A stretch of 64,000 bases of DNA from Gordonia terrae (lineage in GTDB: Bacteria; Actinomycetota; Actinomycetes; Mycobacteriales; Mycobacteriaceae). This document shows positions 16,755-25,955 of this stretch, one piece after another (the stretch's first letter is position 1; every line of letters begins with the position of its first letter). Below the pieces are notes generated by a model, which was not told the DNA's origin, searched no databases, and worked only from the letters and a program-made list of their open reading frames with translations. The position numbers and the translations under genes are program-made. The stretch is taken from the NCBI RefSeq assembly GCF_001698225.1, contig NZ_CP016594.1:744001-808000 (forward strand), read 5' to 3'.

Positions 16755-18407
16755 CTAGTGCTGCACGGCCTTCTCGGCACCGATGCCGGTGAGGGACCGA
16801 ACTTCCATCTCCGCGTTGCGTTCCGGGGTGCCGTTGTCCGACGGGGTCGTCAGCGTGCCGACGATGCCGAGGACGAAGGCCAGCGGGATCGAGATGATGC
16901 CGGGGTTGGCCAACGGGAACCAGGCGAAGTCGGCGCCGGAGATCATGGCGGTCGACGACCCGGAGACGGCGGGGGAGAAGATGATCAGCACGATCGTGGA
17001 GATCAGGCCGCCGTACATGCTCCACAGGGCGCCGCGGGTGTTGAAGCGCTTCCAGTAGAGCGAGTAGACGATCGTCGGCAGGTTCGCGGCCGCGGCGATC
17101 GCGAAGGCCAGCGCCACCAGGAAGGCGATGTTCTGACCGTTGGCGAGGATGCCGAGGACGATGCTGACGATGCCGAGGACGACGACCGTGTACCGCGAGA
17201 CGCGGACCTGGTCGGCCTCACTTGCCTTGTTGCGCTTGATCACCGAGGCGTAGATGTCGTGGGCGAAGGAGGCGGACGCCGTGATGGCGAGGCCGGCGAC
17301 CACGGCGAGGATCGTCGCGAAGGCGACCGCCGAGATGATGCCCAGGAGGACGACACCGCCGAGCTCGAACGCCAACAGAGGTGCCGCGGAGTTCTGTCCG
17401 CCCGCGGCGTCGAGGATCTTGTCCGGGCCGACCAGGGCGGCCGCTCCGTAACCGAGGACCAGGGTGAACAGGTAGAAGGCACCGATCAGGGCGATGGCCC
17501 AGACCACCGACTTGCGAGCCTCCTTGGCGGTCGGCACGGTGTAGAAGCGCATCAGCACGTGGGGCAGGCCCGCGGTGCCGAGGACGAGTGCGATGGCGAG
17601 CGAGATGAAGTTGATCTGGCTCGTCAGCGATCCGCCGTACTGGGCACCGGGTGCGAGAACGTCACGCGCGGCGACCTTTTCGCTGGTCGAGTCGGTGACC
17701 GCGTCCTGCGCCGCACCGAGGATCGACGACAGGTTCATGCCGAACTTGGCCAGGACGATGAACGTCATGATGCCGGCGCCCGCGATGAGCAGGACGGCCT
17801 TGATGATCTGCACCCAGGTGGTGCCCTTCATGCCGCCGATGAGCACGTAGACGATCATCAGCGCACCGACGACGGCGATGACGATGGACTGGCCGAGGCG
17901 TCCTTCGATGTCGAGGAGCAGCGCGACCAGGCCGCCGGCGCCGGCCATCTGGGCGAGCAGGTAGAACAGCGACACCGCGAGGGTCGAGATCGCCGCGGCC
18001 AGACGGACCGGGCGTTGCTTGAGCCGGAAGCTCAGGACGTCGGCCATCGTGAACTTGCCGGTGTTGCGCAACAATTCGGCCACCAGCAACAGGGCGACCA
18101 GCCACGCGACGAGGAATCCGATGGAGTAGAGGAAGCCGTCGTAGCCGTAGACCGCGATGGCGCCCGCGATGCCGAGGAAGCTGGCCGCCGACAGGTAGTC
18201 GCCGGCGATCGCGATGCCGTTCTGGGGTCCGGAGAAGCCGCGGCCGCCGGTGAAGAAGTCGGCGGCGGTGTTGTTGTTCTTGCTGGCCTTGATGACCACG
18301 AACATCGTGACCGCGACGAAGGCGGCGAAGATGGCGATGTTGGCGACGGGGCTGCCGACGGTCGCCGCGAGGACGGTCACATCGGAGGAGGGCACGGTGG
18401 TGTTCAC
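16755..18407 (-). CDS. Sodium:solute symporter, ActP/MctC-like (acetate or monocarboxylate)
   Basis: 550 residues with about 13 transmembrane segments. SSS-family blocks are present: GDYLSAASFLGIAG (Na+-site TM), MADVLSFRLKQRPVR, the GGMKGTTWVQIIKA segment, and LGTAGLPHVLMRFYTVPTAKEARKS, which is characteristic of ActP/MctC-type carboxylate symporters. The GTG start overlaps the stop of the DUF485 gene (GTGA), the arrangement of yjcH-actP. Acetate, propionate or pyruvate import is the likely role, inferred from family and neighbour. Confidence 0.88.
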   Translation of the reverse strand: MNTTVPSSDVTVLAATVGSPVANIAIFAAFVAVTMFVVIKASKNNNTAADFFTGGRGFSGPQNGIAIAGDYLSAASFLGIAGAIAVYGYDGFLYSIGFLVAWLVALLLVAELLRNTGKFTMADVLSFRLKQRPVRLAAAISTLAVSLFYLLAQMAGAGGLVALLLDIEGRLGQSIVIAVVGALMIVYVLIGGMKGTTWVQIIKAVLLIAGAGIMTFIVLAKFGMNLSSILGAAQDAVTDSTSEKVAARDVLAPGAQYGGSLTSQINFISLAIALVLGTAGLPHVLMRFYTVPTAKEARKSVVWAIALIGAFYLFTLVLGYGAAALVGPDKILDAAGGQNSAAPLLAFELGGVVLLGIISAVAFATILAVVAGLAITASASFAHDIYASVIKRNKASEADQVRVSRYTVVVLGIVSIVLGILANGQNIAFLVALAFAIAAAANLPTIVYSLYWKRFNTRGALWSMYGGLISTIVLIIFSPAVSGSSTAMISGADFAWFPLANPGIISIPLAFVLGIVGTLTTPSDNGTPERNAEMEVRSLTGIGAEKAVQH

Positions 18408-18760
18408 AGCGAGGGTCCGCCTTCCATCTCGTTGCGGATCGCCTCGGCCTTCGGATCGAGGTTGCGATTGGCGAAGCGTACGTACATGCCGGTGATGACG
18501 AAGGTGCTGACGAACTGCAACAGACCGAGGATCAGACCGAGGTTGATGTTGCCCCAGACCTGGGTCGCCATGAAGTCATGCGCGAAGGCGCCGAGCAGCA
18601 CGTAGAGGGCGTACCAGATCAGGAAGAACGCGGTCAGCGGGAAGACGAACTTCCGCAGCGTGCGCCGCAGCTCCTGGAACTCCGGACTGGCCTGCATCTC
18701 GATGAACTCTTCGCCGGTCGGCGCGTGTGGCGCCGGTGGTGGTTGGTCGACGGTCGACAC
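18404..18760 (-). CDS. DUF485 (YjcH-like) small membrane protein
   Basis: 118 residues with two transmembrane segments separated by a short loop, after a conserved MQASPEFQELRRTLRKFVFP region, the DUF485 pattern. Its gene precedes and overlaps the symporter, as yjcH does actP in enterobacteria, so it probably accompanies the transporter in the membrane. GTG start with GGGAGGA four nt upstream. The biochemical role of the family is not settled. Confidence 0.85.
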   Translation of the reverse strand: MSTVDQPPPAPHAPTGEEFIEMQASPEFQELRRTLRKFVFPLTAFFLIWYALYVLLGAFAHDFMATQVWGNINLGLILGLLQFVSTFVITGMYVRFANRNLDPKAEAIRNEMEGGPSL

Positions 18761-18917
18761 GGTTCCTCCCAGGGTGACGTGGCCACATGTGTGATGGCTC
18801 TGCGAGAGTCAGCCTGAATGAGGTGCAGGTCACAGGCAATCACGTGGCGTGGGTCACACGCCGAAGCCCGCGGTCTGTGCGACGGACGGTCGGTGAGATC
18901 CGACGAACGGTGAGCGG

Positions 18918-20684
18918 TCACCTGTCCGATCGGTCATCGGCCACCCGTCCGGGTGTGCGGTCCAGCCCCATCCCGACGCGCTCCGGCACGTGCATCCGTG
19001 CGAATGTCCGGGCCAGATCGGCCGGTATCCGACGGCGGGTCATCCGGCTGACCAGCACCATCGTGCCGAACGCGAGCGGCACGGTGATCGCGGCCGGATA
19101 GCCGATCACCACCGCGAGCCACCCGCCCAGCACGTCGTCGTCGACGACCCCGGCGATCGCCAGCATCGTCGCCGACCCCGACGCCGCGCCGCCGACGAGG
19201 AGTCCGGCGATGGCGCCGACGGCCGTCAGACCGCGCCACCAGATCCCCAGGACCAGCAAGGGGCACAGTGTCGATGCGGCGACCGCGAACACCAATCCGA
19301 CGGTCCGGGACAGTTCCAGGGAGGCAGCCGCCAGGGACAGGCCGATGGGGATGAGTCCCCCGATGACCGCAGCCACCCGAAAATCGCGGACGCGGCCGCG
19401 CAACAGATCGGTGGCGAGCGCACCGGCGACCGACACGAGAAGTCCCGACGACGTGGCGAGGAACGCCGCGATCGCCCCCGCCGCGACGAGCGCGGCCAGG
19501 ACCTGGCCGGCGATCCCGCCGACCGCCGCACTCGGCAACAGCAGGACCGCGGCGTCGGCGGTGCCGGTGATGAGCAACTCGGGAACGTAGAGTCGCGCGA
19601 ACACCCCCAACAGGATCGGGAACAGGTAGAACAGCGACAGCAACGCGATGACGGCCAGTGCCGTCCGCCGGGCCGACCGCCCGTCGGGATTGGTGTAGAA
19701 GCGCACCAGCACATGCGGTAGACCCATCACGCCGAGGAACGTCGCGATGATCAGCGACAGCACCTGGTAGAGGGGATGACTGCCGCCGAAACCGCCGCCC
19801 GGTGCGATCCAGTCCGCGTTCTGCGTCGGTGCGCCCGCCACGACGGGGGTGGCCGCGCCGGCGTCGAGGAAGATCGTGGAACCCGCGGAGATCACGTGCG
19901 GTCCGGTGGTGGCCACCGGCGCGTCGTCGACGACGACTCCGTCCAGCGTCCCGGTGACCCGGACTCCGGTGGTCTCGGCGACGCTGACCGACACGTCGGT
20001 GGTCACGTCGACGGCGGTCGCGGTGGTGATGCGGGGCGGCGCGGGTTCCCCGACGGGGGTGGGATCCTGGGCGAAGACGCCGATCAGGACGAGCGCGGGG
20101 ACCGCGATCGCGGTCAGTTTGAGCCAATACTGAAACGCCTGCACGAAGGTGATCGACCGCATGCCGCCGCCGACGACGTTCACGATCACGATGAGGCCGA
20201 CGCCCACCACCCCGGCCCACACGGGAGCGCCGAGCAGGATGTTGAGGGTGAGTCCCGCGCCCTGGAACTGGGGGATGAGGTAAAGGACGCAGACGACGAC
20301 CACGACCAGCATCGCGGTCTTCCGGACGGCGGTGGAGGCGAGGCGGAACTCGGCGAAGTCGGGCACGGTGTAGGCCCCGGAACGACGCAGCGGCGCAGCG
20401 ACGAACAGCAACAGCCCGAGGTACCCGGCGGTGAACCCGACCGGATACCAGAGGGCGTCGGCGCCGTACTTCGCGATGAGCCCGGCCACGCCGAGAAACG
20501 ATGCCGCTGACAGGTATTCGCCGGAGACCGCGGCGGCGTTCCAGCGCGAGCCGACGCTCCGCGAGGCGACCAGGAAGTCGGAGGTGGTGCGCGAGAACCG
20601 GCCGCCCCAGGCGCCGACCACGATCGTGGCGATGGCGGCGGCGAACAGCCCGACCGCGGTGAGGACGTGGACCTCGGTGGTCAC
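18918..20684 (-). CDS. Sodium:solute symporter with an extra extracytoplasmic segment
   Basis: 588 residues of the ActP-like SSS group: SGEYLSAASFLGVAGL, FVQAFQYWLKL and GVMGLPHVLVRFYTNPDGRSAR are the family blocks. It differs from the first symporter (16755) by about 90 additional residues (~206-298), Thr/Val-rich with little hydrophobicity, between two membrane segments; this looks like a beta-rich loop outside the membrane. GTG start overlaps the upstream small-membrane-protein gene. It sits directly downstream of a LytS/LytTR pair, which suggests that its expression responds to an external carboxylate, as in the BtsSR-BtsT and YpdAB systems of E. coli. Confidence 0.87.
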   Translation of the reverse strand: MTTEVHVLTAVGLFAAAIATIVVGAWGGRFSRTTSDFLVASRSVGSRWNAAAVSGEYLSAASFLGVAGLIAKYGADALWYPVGFTAGYLGLLLFVAAPLRRSGAYTVPDFAEFRLASTAVRKTAMLVVVVVCVLYLIPQFQGAGLTLNILLGAPVWAGVVGVGLIVIVNVVGGGMRSITFVQAFQYWLKLTAIAVPALVLIGVFAQDPTPVGEPAPPRITTATAVDVTTDVSVSVAETTGVRVTGTLDGVVVDDAPVATTGPHVISAGSTIFLDAGAATPVVAGAPTQNADWIAPGGGFGGSHPLYQVLSLIIATFLGVMGLPHVLVRFYTNPDGRSARRTALAVIALLSLFYLFPILLGVFARLYVPELLITGTADAAVLLLPSAAVGGIAGQVLAALVAAGAIAAFLATSSGLLVSVAGALATDLLRGRVRDFRVAAVIGGLIPIGLSLAAASLELSRTVGLVFAVAASTLCPLLVLGIWWRGLTAVGAIAGLLVGGAASGSATMLAIAGVVDDDVLGGWLAVVIGYPAAITVPLAFGTMVLVSRMTRRRIPADLARTFARMHVPERVGMGLDRTPGRVADDRSDR

Positions 20685-21070
20685 GGCGCGCCTTCGTCGG
20701 ACACATCGTCATCGACGAGGCCCATGAAGTCGCGTTCGGCCTGTTCGGCGAGATGGACGTAGAGCCGACCGGCGAGGTAGAGGACCGGGAAGGCGACGAG
20801 CCCCAGCACCAGCCAGATCAGACGGATACCGAAGATCTCGGCGTCGGCGATGCCCGGAAACAGCCAGGCGGCAACGGGTATGGCCATGGCGACGGCGAGC
20901 AGGGCGCCGCCGAGCCGGAGGCCGAGACCGAGCTGGGCGCGCATGAGGCCCCGGACGAGGGCGTCGCCGACCTCGGTCTGTTCCTGGACCTCGACGCGGG
21001 TGCGCACCATCCGTGCCCCGCGGCGTGAGGCGAGCACGACCCGTTCCCGCTGGGGTGGGTGTTCAGCCAT
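20681..21070 (-). CDS. Small two-TM membrane protein, functional counterpart of YjcH
   Basis: 129 residues. About 45 polar and charged N-terminal residues, then two hydrophobic segments (GGALLAVAMAIPVAAWLF and LIWLVLGLVAFPVLYLAG), and an acidic tail (GLVDDDVSDEG). No family is recognised with certainty, but size, topology and overlap with a symporter gene repeat the DUF485-ActP arrangement at 18404. It overlaps the response-regulator stop by 8 bp, so regulator, small protein and symporter form one operon. Confidence 0.7.
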   Translation of the reverse strand: MAEHPPQRERVVLASRRGARMVRTRVEVQEQTEVGDALVRGLMRAQLGLGLRLGGALLAVAMAIPVAAWLFPGIADAEIFGIRLIWLVLGLVAFPVLYLAGRLYVHLAEQAERDFMGLVDDDVSDEGAP

Positions 21071-21878
21071 CGTCGCGGCCGGCGGGGGAACGATACTGGC
21101 GCAGTGGGTCCCGGATGAGACGGTCCTTCAGTTCGCGGACCTGACGCCGGCTCACGGGTAGTTCGACGGCGTCGGAGGCGCCGTTGGCCCGCACGCACAC
21201 CACGGTGCCGCCGCCGACGCTGCGCAGGCCGGTCACCATCGGCAGCGCGACGAGGTAGGACCGATGTACGCGCGCGAAACCGGTTTCTTGCCAGCGTGAT
21301 TCGAGGGTCGACAACGGGATGCGCACGAGGTGGGCGCCCGAGTCGGCGTGCAGGCGGGCGTAGTCGCCGACGGCCTCGACCCAGGAGATCGAGTCGCGCC
21401 GGACGAGCGAGGTCACGCCGCTCATCTCCACCGGGATGACCTCGTCCGTACCGGTGCGACGCTCGGGACGAGCCGCCGGCTGGGCGGGTTCGGGCGCGCG
21501 TTCCCGACTGTCGAGGCTGGCGCGGACCCGCTCGACCGCCTGGGTGAGACGTTGTTCGCGAAGGGGTTTGAGCAGGTAGTCGACGGCACCGACCTCGAAC
21601 GCGTCGACCGCCCGGTCGTCGTGGGCGGTGACGAACACGATCGCCGGGGGCGAGGCGTATTTCGCGAGCACGCCGGCGAGTTCGAGTCCCGAGAGGCCGG
21701 GCATGTTGATGTCGAGGAAGATCGCGTCGATACGGTGCTCGTTGAGCTCGCGGAGGGCGCCGGTGGCGTCGGAGGCCGAGTGGACCTCGGCGACGTCGTC
21801 CTGCCGGTTCAACAGGTAACCGAGCTCGTCGAGAGCTGGTGGTTCGTCGTCGACCGTGAGCACCACCAGTGCGGTCAT
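21063..21878 (-). CDS. LytTR-family response regulator
   Basis: 271 residues. Receiver domain 1-120 with acidic pocket VDDEP, phospho-acceptor Asp in DAIFLDINMPGLSG (~residue 55), Thr in FVTAHD and Lys in LLKPL. After a Pro/Arg-rich linker comes a LytTR DNA-binding domain (~150-255; VEAVGDYARLHADSG, FARVHRSYLV). ATG with GGGAGG 6 nt upstream. It lies between its kinase gene and the symporter operon, so the symporter is the expected target. LytTR targets are often direct repeats; none was identified with confidence here. Confidence 0.9.
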   Translation of the reverse strand: MTALVVLTVDDEPPALDELGYLLNRQDDVAEVHSASDATGALRELNEHRIDAIFLDINMPGLSGLELAGVLAKYASPPAIVFVTAHDDRAVDAFEVGAVDYLLKPLREQRLTQAVERVRASLDSRERAPEPAQPAARPERRTGTDEVIPVEMSGVTSLVRRDSISWVEAVGDYARLHADSGAHLVRIPLSTLESRWQETGFARVHRSYLVALPMVTGLRSVGGGTVVCVRANGASDAVELPVSRRQVRELKDRLIRDPLRQYRSPAGRDDG

Positions 21879-21958
21879 GGAACACCTCCCGCCTCGACGA
21901 CAGACCGCAGTTTACCGCCCCGGTCCTCCGGCGCCCGCCGGAACCGTGCCTTGCGTTG

Positions 21959-23149
21959 TCACGCCCGGATGCCGGCGCGGAACTTCGGGACACGCATCCC
22001 GACCTTGGTGCCGGCGCCGACCGCCGTCTCGACGACGAGCCCGTAGTCGTTGCCGAACGCGGCGCGGAGCCGATGGTCGACGTTGGTCAGGCCCACGTGG
22101 GCACCCTCGCTGTGATCGAGGGCGTCCAGCGCGCCGCTGCGCAGGAGTTCGGGTTCCATTCCCACGCCGTCGTCCTCGACGGTGATGACGCAGTCGGTGC
22201 CCTCGTCGGCCGCGACGATCGTGATGGTGCCCCCGCCCTTCGACGCCAAGCCGTGTCGCACGGCGTTCTCGACGAGCGGTTGCAGGGCGAGGAACGGCAC
22301 GACGACGTTCAGGACCTCGGGCGCGACATGCAGTCTGACGTCGAGTGCGTTGCCGAAGCGCGCGCGCTCGAGCGTCAGGTAGCGGTCGATGTTGCGCAAC
22401 TCGTCGGCGAGAACCGTGTATTCACCGGCCGCGCGGAAGGAGTACCGGGTGAAGTCGGCGAAGTCGAGGACGAGTTCGCGCGCCCGGTCGGGGTCGGTCC
22501 GCACGAACGAGGCGATGGTGTTGAGCGCGTTGTAGATGAAATGCGGACTGATCTGCGCGCGGAGCGCGAGGACCTCGGCGCGGTTGAGTCGTGCGCGTGA
22601 GGCGTCGAGGTCGGCGAGTTCGATCTGGCTCGACGCGTACCGCGCGACTTCGGCGATGGCGCCGAGCATTCCGGGGCCGGGCCGTCGCGTGGTGGCGACC
22701 ACCAGGACCCCGACCCCGACGTCGTCGGCGACGAGGGGCTGGGCCACCAGCGCGCGTACCGGCGACTCGGCTCCACTGGGGTCGGTGAGCAGTACGCGCC
22801 GGAGGTCGCCGAGCGCCGAGGCTGCCGCGCGGTCGGCATGCGCGAGCATCTCGCGGTCCCAGATGTCGTCGCCCTCGGGCAGATGGGCGAGGCGGCTCGG
22901 CTCTCCGTCGTAGAGGGCGACCGCCTCGGCGGCGGTGAGTGTGTGCAGGTGGGGCAATGCCTCACGTGCGGATTCCGCCGACAGTCCGGTCCGCAGGGAG
23001 CGCGCGGCGAGGGACGCGGTGTGCAGTGCCAGGTGGACCGCCCGCTCGGCGGGGGTCCGCACGACGCGCCGGGTGCGGATCAGCACCACCGCGCCGACGC
23101 AGGCGAGCACGCCGAGCAGGACGAGCGCGATCGTCACCCCGCTAGACAT
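21959..23149 (-). CDS. LytS-type sensor histidine kinase
   Basis: 396 residues: one N-terminal transmembrane helix, a GAF-like region (~55-180), then a His_kinase domain with H-box ISPHFIYNALNTIASF and an ATPase domain with N-box LQPLVENAVRHGL, DDGVGM and GLTNVDHRL. Lacking a multi-TM 5TM-LYT module, it probably senses through the GAF-like domain. The ATG at 23149 overlaps the TetR stop by 3 codons (TetR ends ...NADV). An 80-bp gap separates it from the response-regulator gene. The start in the longer frame would lie within the TetR coding region and is rejected. Confidence 0.88.
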   Translation of the reverse strand: MSSGVTIALVLLGVLACVGAVVLIRTRRVVRTPAERAVHLALHTASLAARSLRTGLSAESAREALPHLHTLTAAEAVALYDGEPSRLAHLPEGDDIWDREMLAHADRAAASALGDLRRVLLTDPSGAESPVRALVAQPLVADDVGVGVLVVATTRRPGPGMLGAIAEVARYASSQIELADLDASRARLNRAEVLALRAQISPHFIYNALNTIASFVRTDPDRARELVLDFADFTRYSFRAAGEYTVLADELRNIDRYLTLERARFGNALDVRLHVAPEVLNVVVPFLALQPLVENAVRHGLASKGGGTITIVAADEGTDCVITVEDDGVGMEPELLRSGALDALDHSEGAHVGLTNVDHRLRAAFGNDYGLVVETAVGAGTKVGMRVPKFRAGIRA

Positions 23150-23753
23150 CGGCGTTCCCGGTAGAGCCGGCGGCGCCGTTGCCGTTGTCCCCGTGGGGCA
23201 GCGAGGAGACGGCGAGATCGATGAGGGTGTGCCGGTCGGCGTGCCACTTGTCGGGTGGCAGGTGGCCGTGGGTGTCCAGGTCGGTGAGGCCGTGGGCCGC
23301 CGCGAAGAGCAGCGCCGCATGGTGTCGTGCCGCGTCGGCGCCGACGATGCGGCCCACGAGGGACACGAGACCGTCCTGTGCACGTGCGGCCGCGGGGATC
23401 GTCGGCGCGCCCGCCGGGGTCGCAAACATGAGCCGGTAGAGATGTGGCCGGCCCAGTCCGAGGTCGGACAGTGCGTGTAGCGCCGACCGCACGGCGTCCC
23501 CGGGGGACCGTTCGGCGTCGGACGAGATGGCGTCGAGTCCATCGGCGACGACCGCCCACGCGTCGGCGGCGACCGCCGCCAGCAGTTCGTCCTTCCCCAC
23601 GAAGTGCCGGTACGCGGCGGACCGGGAAACCCCGGCGCCACTGCCGACTTCGCGCAGGGTCACCGCTTCCGGTCCGCCGTGATCGAGGAGCGCCGACGCC
23701 GCCACCAGCAGCGCCTGCCTGGTGTGCGCCGCGCTCTCGGCCCTGGTGGTCAT
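23142..23753 (-). CDS. TetR-family transcriptional regulator
   Basis: 203 residues. HTH in residues ~12-58 (TLREVGSGAGVSRSAAYRHF, then KDELL), followed by a helical domain with LYRLMFATPAG and the HGLTDLDTHGHLPP segment, the pattern of TetR_C_33/WHG-type regulators. It is first of the run TetR-LytS-LytTR and overlaps the kinase gene by 8 bp. A perfect GTTGAC-N3-GTCAAC palindrome lies just upstream of its ATG, so it probably represses itself and the signalling genes behind it. Confidence 0.85.
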   Translation of the reverse strand: MTTRAESAAHTRQALLVAASALLDHGGPEAVTLREVGSGAGVSRSAAYRHFVGKDELLAAVAADAWAVVADGLDAISSDAERSPGDAVRSALHALSDLGLGRPHLYRLMFATPAGAPTIPAAARAQDGLVSLVGRIVGADAARHHAALLFAAAHGLTDLDTHGHLPPDKWHADRHTLIDLAVSSLPHGDNGNGAAGSTGNADV

Positions 23754-23767
23754 CGCCTCACCCTACA

Positions 23768-23782
23768 GTTGACATCGTCAAC
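23768..23782. promoter_or_regulatory. Autoregulatory TetR operator
   Basis: Perfect palindrome GTTGAC-ATC-GTCAAC, 14 bp upstream of the TetR start codon. It contains TGAC-N3-GTCA, a common TetR half-site arrangement, and lies where repressor binding would block the promoter. Confidence 0.6.
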
Positions 23783-23842
23783 CGAATGCGATTCGTCGGG
23801 AGCCGCTCATGTGGAGCATGTGCATTCGCGGACGCCTCGGCG

Positions 23843-25444
23843 TCAGTAGGTCGCCCACTCGCCTTGCGCGTACCGCAGGATCCGGGGGTCCATAAGCGTG
23901 GACGGAGGCAGGTCCAGTTGCTGCCGATCGAGTGGGAAAACCGTTGCGGCAGCCAACTGCTCAGGGCTGAGGAACCGGAGCGGTCCCGGCGCCCGCACCG
24001 ACGGGGTGACCCGGCCCTCGACACCCGCGAGGTGGAAACCCCAGTCCCCGAAGGCGGGGACGTCGACGTGGTACGGGGTCGGGTCCAGTCCGGCCGCACG
24101 CATGGTCGACGCCACGCACCAGAACGATTTCGGTGCGAAGTAGGGGGAGCCGGCCTGGACGACGGTGCGGCCCGTCTCGGCGAGATGAGCGCGGACCATC
24201 GCGTAGAACTCGGTGGAATACAGCTTCGCGGTGGCCGAGTCGTCGGGGTCGGGCATGTCGACGATGATCACGTCGAACCGGCGGTCGGTGCCACGTAGCC
24301 AGGAGAAGGCGTCGGCGGCGATCACCTGGGGTCGTGGGTCGGTCATCGATCCCCGGTTCAGCCTCGTCAGACGCTCGTCGGTCCGGGCCAGTCGGATCAT
24401 CTCCGGATCGAGTTCGACGAGCGTGACGTCGCGCGCGTCGGGATAGGTGAGCACCTCGCGCAGCGCGAGTCCGTCACCGCCACCGAGGACCAGAACGGAA
24501 TCGTGCTTGCCGGACATCGCCGGATGGACCAGGGTCTCGTGGTAGCGATGCTCGTCGACCGAGGAGAACTGCAGGTCGCCGTTCAGGTACAACCGGGTGT
24601 CGGCCGCTGCCCCGAAGCGGTTCTCGGTGATGACGATGTCCTGGTACGCGCTGCGCTCGGCGGCCACGATCGGGTCTCGGTACAGCGCCTGGCGAGCGGT
24701 GACCTCGAAGCGACCGGACAGCATCAGCCCCGCGACCAGGACGGCGACGACCCCGATCGCCGACGCGGACAGGACGAGCATCTGGGCGCGCGACATCGAC
24801 TTCCGGAAGACCACGAAGACGAGGAAGCAGCCGGCCGCGGCGTTGACGAGTCCGACCACCAGTGCCCCACGCAACTGGCCGAAGAACGGCAGCAACAGGA
24901 ACGGGAAACACAGTCCGCCGACGAGTGCGCCGATGTAGTCGACGGCGAACATGTCGGCCACCGCCGAGCCGGCCTCCTGGCGTCGTATCCGTTGCAGGAG
25001 GACCATCAGCAGCGGGATCTCGGCGCCGATCAGAAGGCCGAGGACGAAGGCCACGAGAACGAGCGCGGGCGTGTACAACTCGAGGTACGCGAATGCGGCG
25101 TAGAGCGCCATCACCGACAATCCGCCGATGAGTGCGAGCAGCAGTTCGATGACCGCGAAGGCCGTGACGGATTGCGGCTGGAGCGGTTTGGCGGCGAGCG
25201 ACCCGATCCCCATCGCGAAGACCATCACCGCGAGGACGATCGACGCCTGTGTCGCGGTGTTGCCGATCAGGAACGAGCCGAGCGAGACCAGGGCCAGCTC
25301 GTACACCAGGCCGCAGGCGGCGCAGACGAAGACGACGGCGAGCAGCCCGGCGCGGGCGAACCTCGGTCGCAGCGCCAATGCGTCCGGTGCGGCGTCGGTC
25401 GCCACCGGACCGCGGCCGTCCGGAGTCGGGTCGTGGTCGATCAC
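23843..25444 (-). CDS. speE: Membrane-anchored spermidine-synthase-like protein (Rv2601 homologue)
   Basis: 533 residues: an N-terminal half with about seven hydrophobic segments, then an aminopropyltransferase/methyltransferase domain from ~270. That domain has YQDIVITE, the SAM-fold glycine loop VLVLGGGDGLALREVL, acidic LVELDPEM, and DMPDPDD near residue 410, corresponding to the spermidine-synthase catalytic Asp region. The family transfers an aminopropyl group from decarboxylated SAM to a polyamine, but for this membrane subgroup the activity is not established. GTG start at 25444; no good Shine-Dalgarno. It ends the five-gene block in Rv2597-Rv2601 order. Confidence 0.83.
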   Translation of the reverse strand: MIDHDPTPDGRGPVATDAAPDALALRPRFARAGLLAVVFVCAACGLVYELALVSLGSFLIGNTATQASIVLAVMVFAMGIGSLAAKPLQPQSVTAFAVIELLLALIGGLSVMALYAAFAYLELYTPALVLVAFVLGLLIGAEIPLLMVLLQRIRRQEAGSAVADMFAVDYIGALVGGLCFPFLLLPFFGQLRGALVVGLVNAAAGCFLVFVVFRKSMSRAQMLVLSASAIGVVAVLVAGLMLSGRFEVTARQALYRDPIVAAERSAYQDIVITENRFGAAADTRLYLNGDLQFSSVDEHRYHETLVHPAMSGKHDSVLVLGGGDGLALREVLTYPDARDVTLVELDPEMIRLARTDERLTRLNRGSMTDPRPQVIAADAFSWLRGTDRRFDVIIVDMPDPDDSATAKLYSTEFYAMVRAHLAETGRTVVQAGSPYFAPKSFWCVASTMRAAGLDPTPYHVDVPAFGDWGFHLAGVEGRVTPSVRAPGPLRFLSPEQLAAATVFPLDRQQLDLPPSTLMDPRILRYAQGEWATY

Positions 25445-25472
25445 GGACGAGCGGGGGACTGTGGTGACACGG

Positions 25473-25898
25473 TCACAGGATGGAGGCGGCGACGATGATC
25501 GACACCCCGATGTGCGCGATGCCCTGCACCCAGACCGCCGGGTGGCTCTCCGGATGGACCAGCAACTCGCCGAGATTCCCGGGGGTCAGCAGGTCGATGA
25601 CGAGGAAGGTCACCGCCATCACGATGAGGCCGATGGCCGAGTACACCGCGGTGTAGGCGAGTCCCTCGAGGAGCCGACCCTCGCTCGCGACGATGGCCGC
25701 GGTGACGATGACGGCGACGGCGAGCATGTTGGAGCCCACCAGGATTCCCGCGTTGCGGTTGCGGTCGGTCCACAGCTGCGAACGGAGCTTTCCCGGCGTG
25801 AGGAGGTCGAGGATGCCGAACGAGATGATCATCAGGATCACGCCGACACCGGCGTAAGCGCCTGCAGCGTAGGCGTTCTCAGCGATATCAGCGAGCAT
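25473..25898 (-). CDS. DUF350 membrane protein (Rv2600 position)
   Basis: 141 residues with four hydrophobic segments and the duplicated motif LDLLTPGKLRSQL / IDLLTPGNLGELL after TM1 and TM3. The ATG at 25898 has GGAGAAG upstream; the longer frame adds polar residues lying over the DUF4247 stop and is not used. It sits between DUF4247 and speE genes as in M. tuberculosis. Function unknown; coupling to the polyamine-synthase-like enzyme is suggested by conserved order. Confidence 0.83.
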   Translation of the reverse strand: MLADIAENAYAAGAYAGVGVILMIISFGILDLLTPGKLRSQLWTDRNRNAGILVGSNMLAVAVIVTAAIVASEGRLLEGLAYTAVYSAIGLIVMAVTFLVIDLLTPGNLGELLVHPESHPAVWVQGIAHIGVSIIVAASIL

Positions 25899-25955
25899 GG
25901 TCTTCTCCGTTGGTTGATCGGACGAGTTCGATGGGGAGTTCCGGACGGACAACGA

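Noticed and set aside
16608..18605. 665-codon open frame on the plus strand
   Set aside because: It lies antisense to the symporter and DUF485 genes and reads as Asp/Gly/Arg-rich low-complexity sequence, the usual shadow of a high-GC gene.
18761..18917. Possible GlxR/CRP-like sites (GTCAC and GTGA fragments) upstream of the DUF485-symporter operon
   Set aside because: No pair fits TGTGA-N6-TCACA closely enough; the halves are badly spaced.
21959..23641. 560-residue version of the histidine kinase
   Set aside because: The extra N-terminus overlaps the TetR coding region and is Pro/Arg/Thr-rich; the membrane helix begins at ATG 23149.
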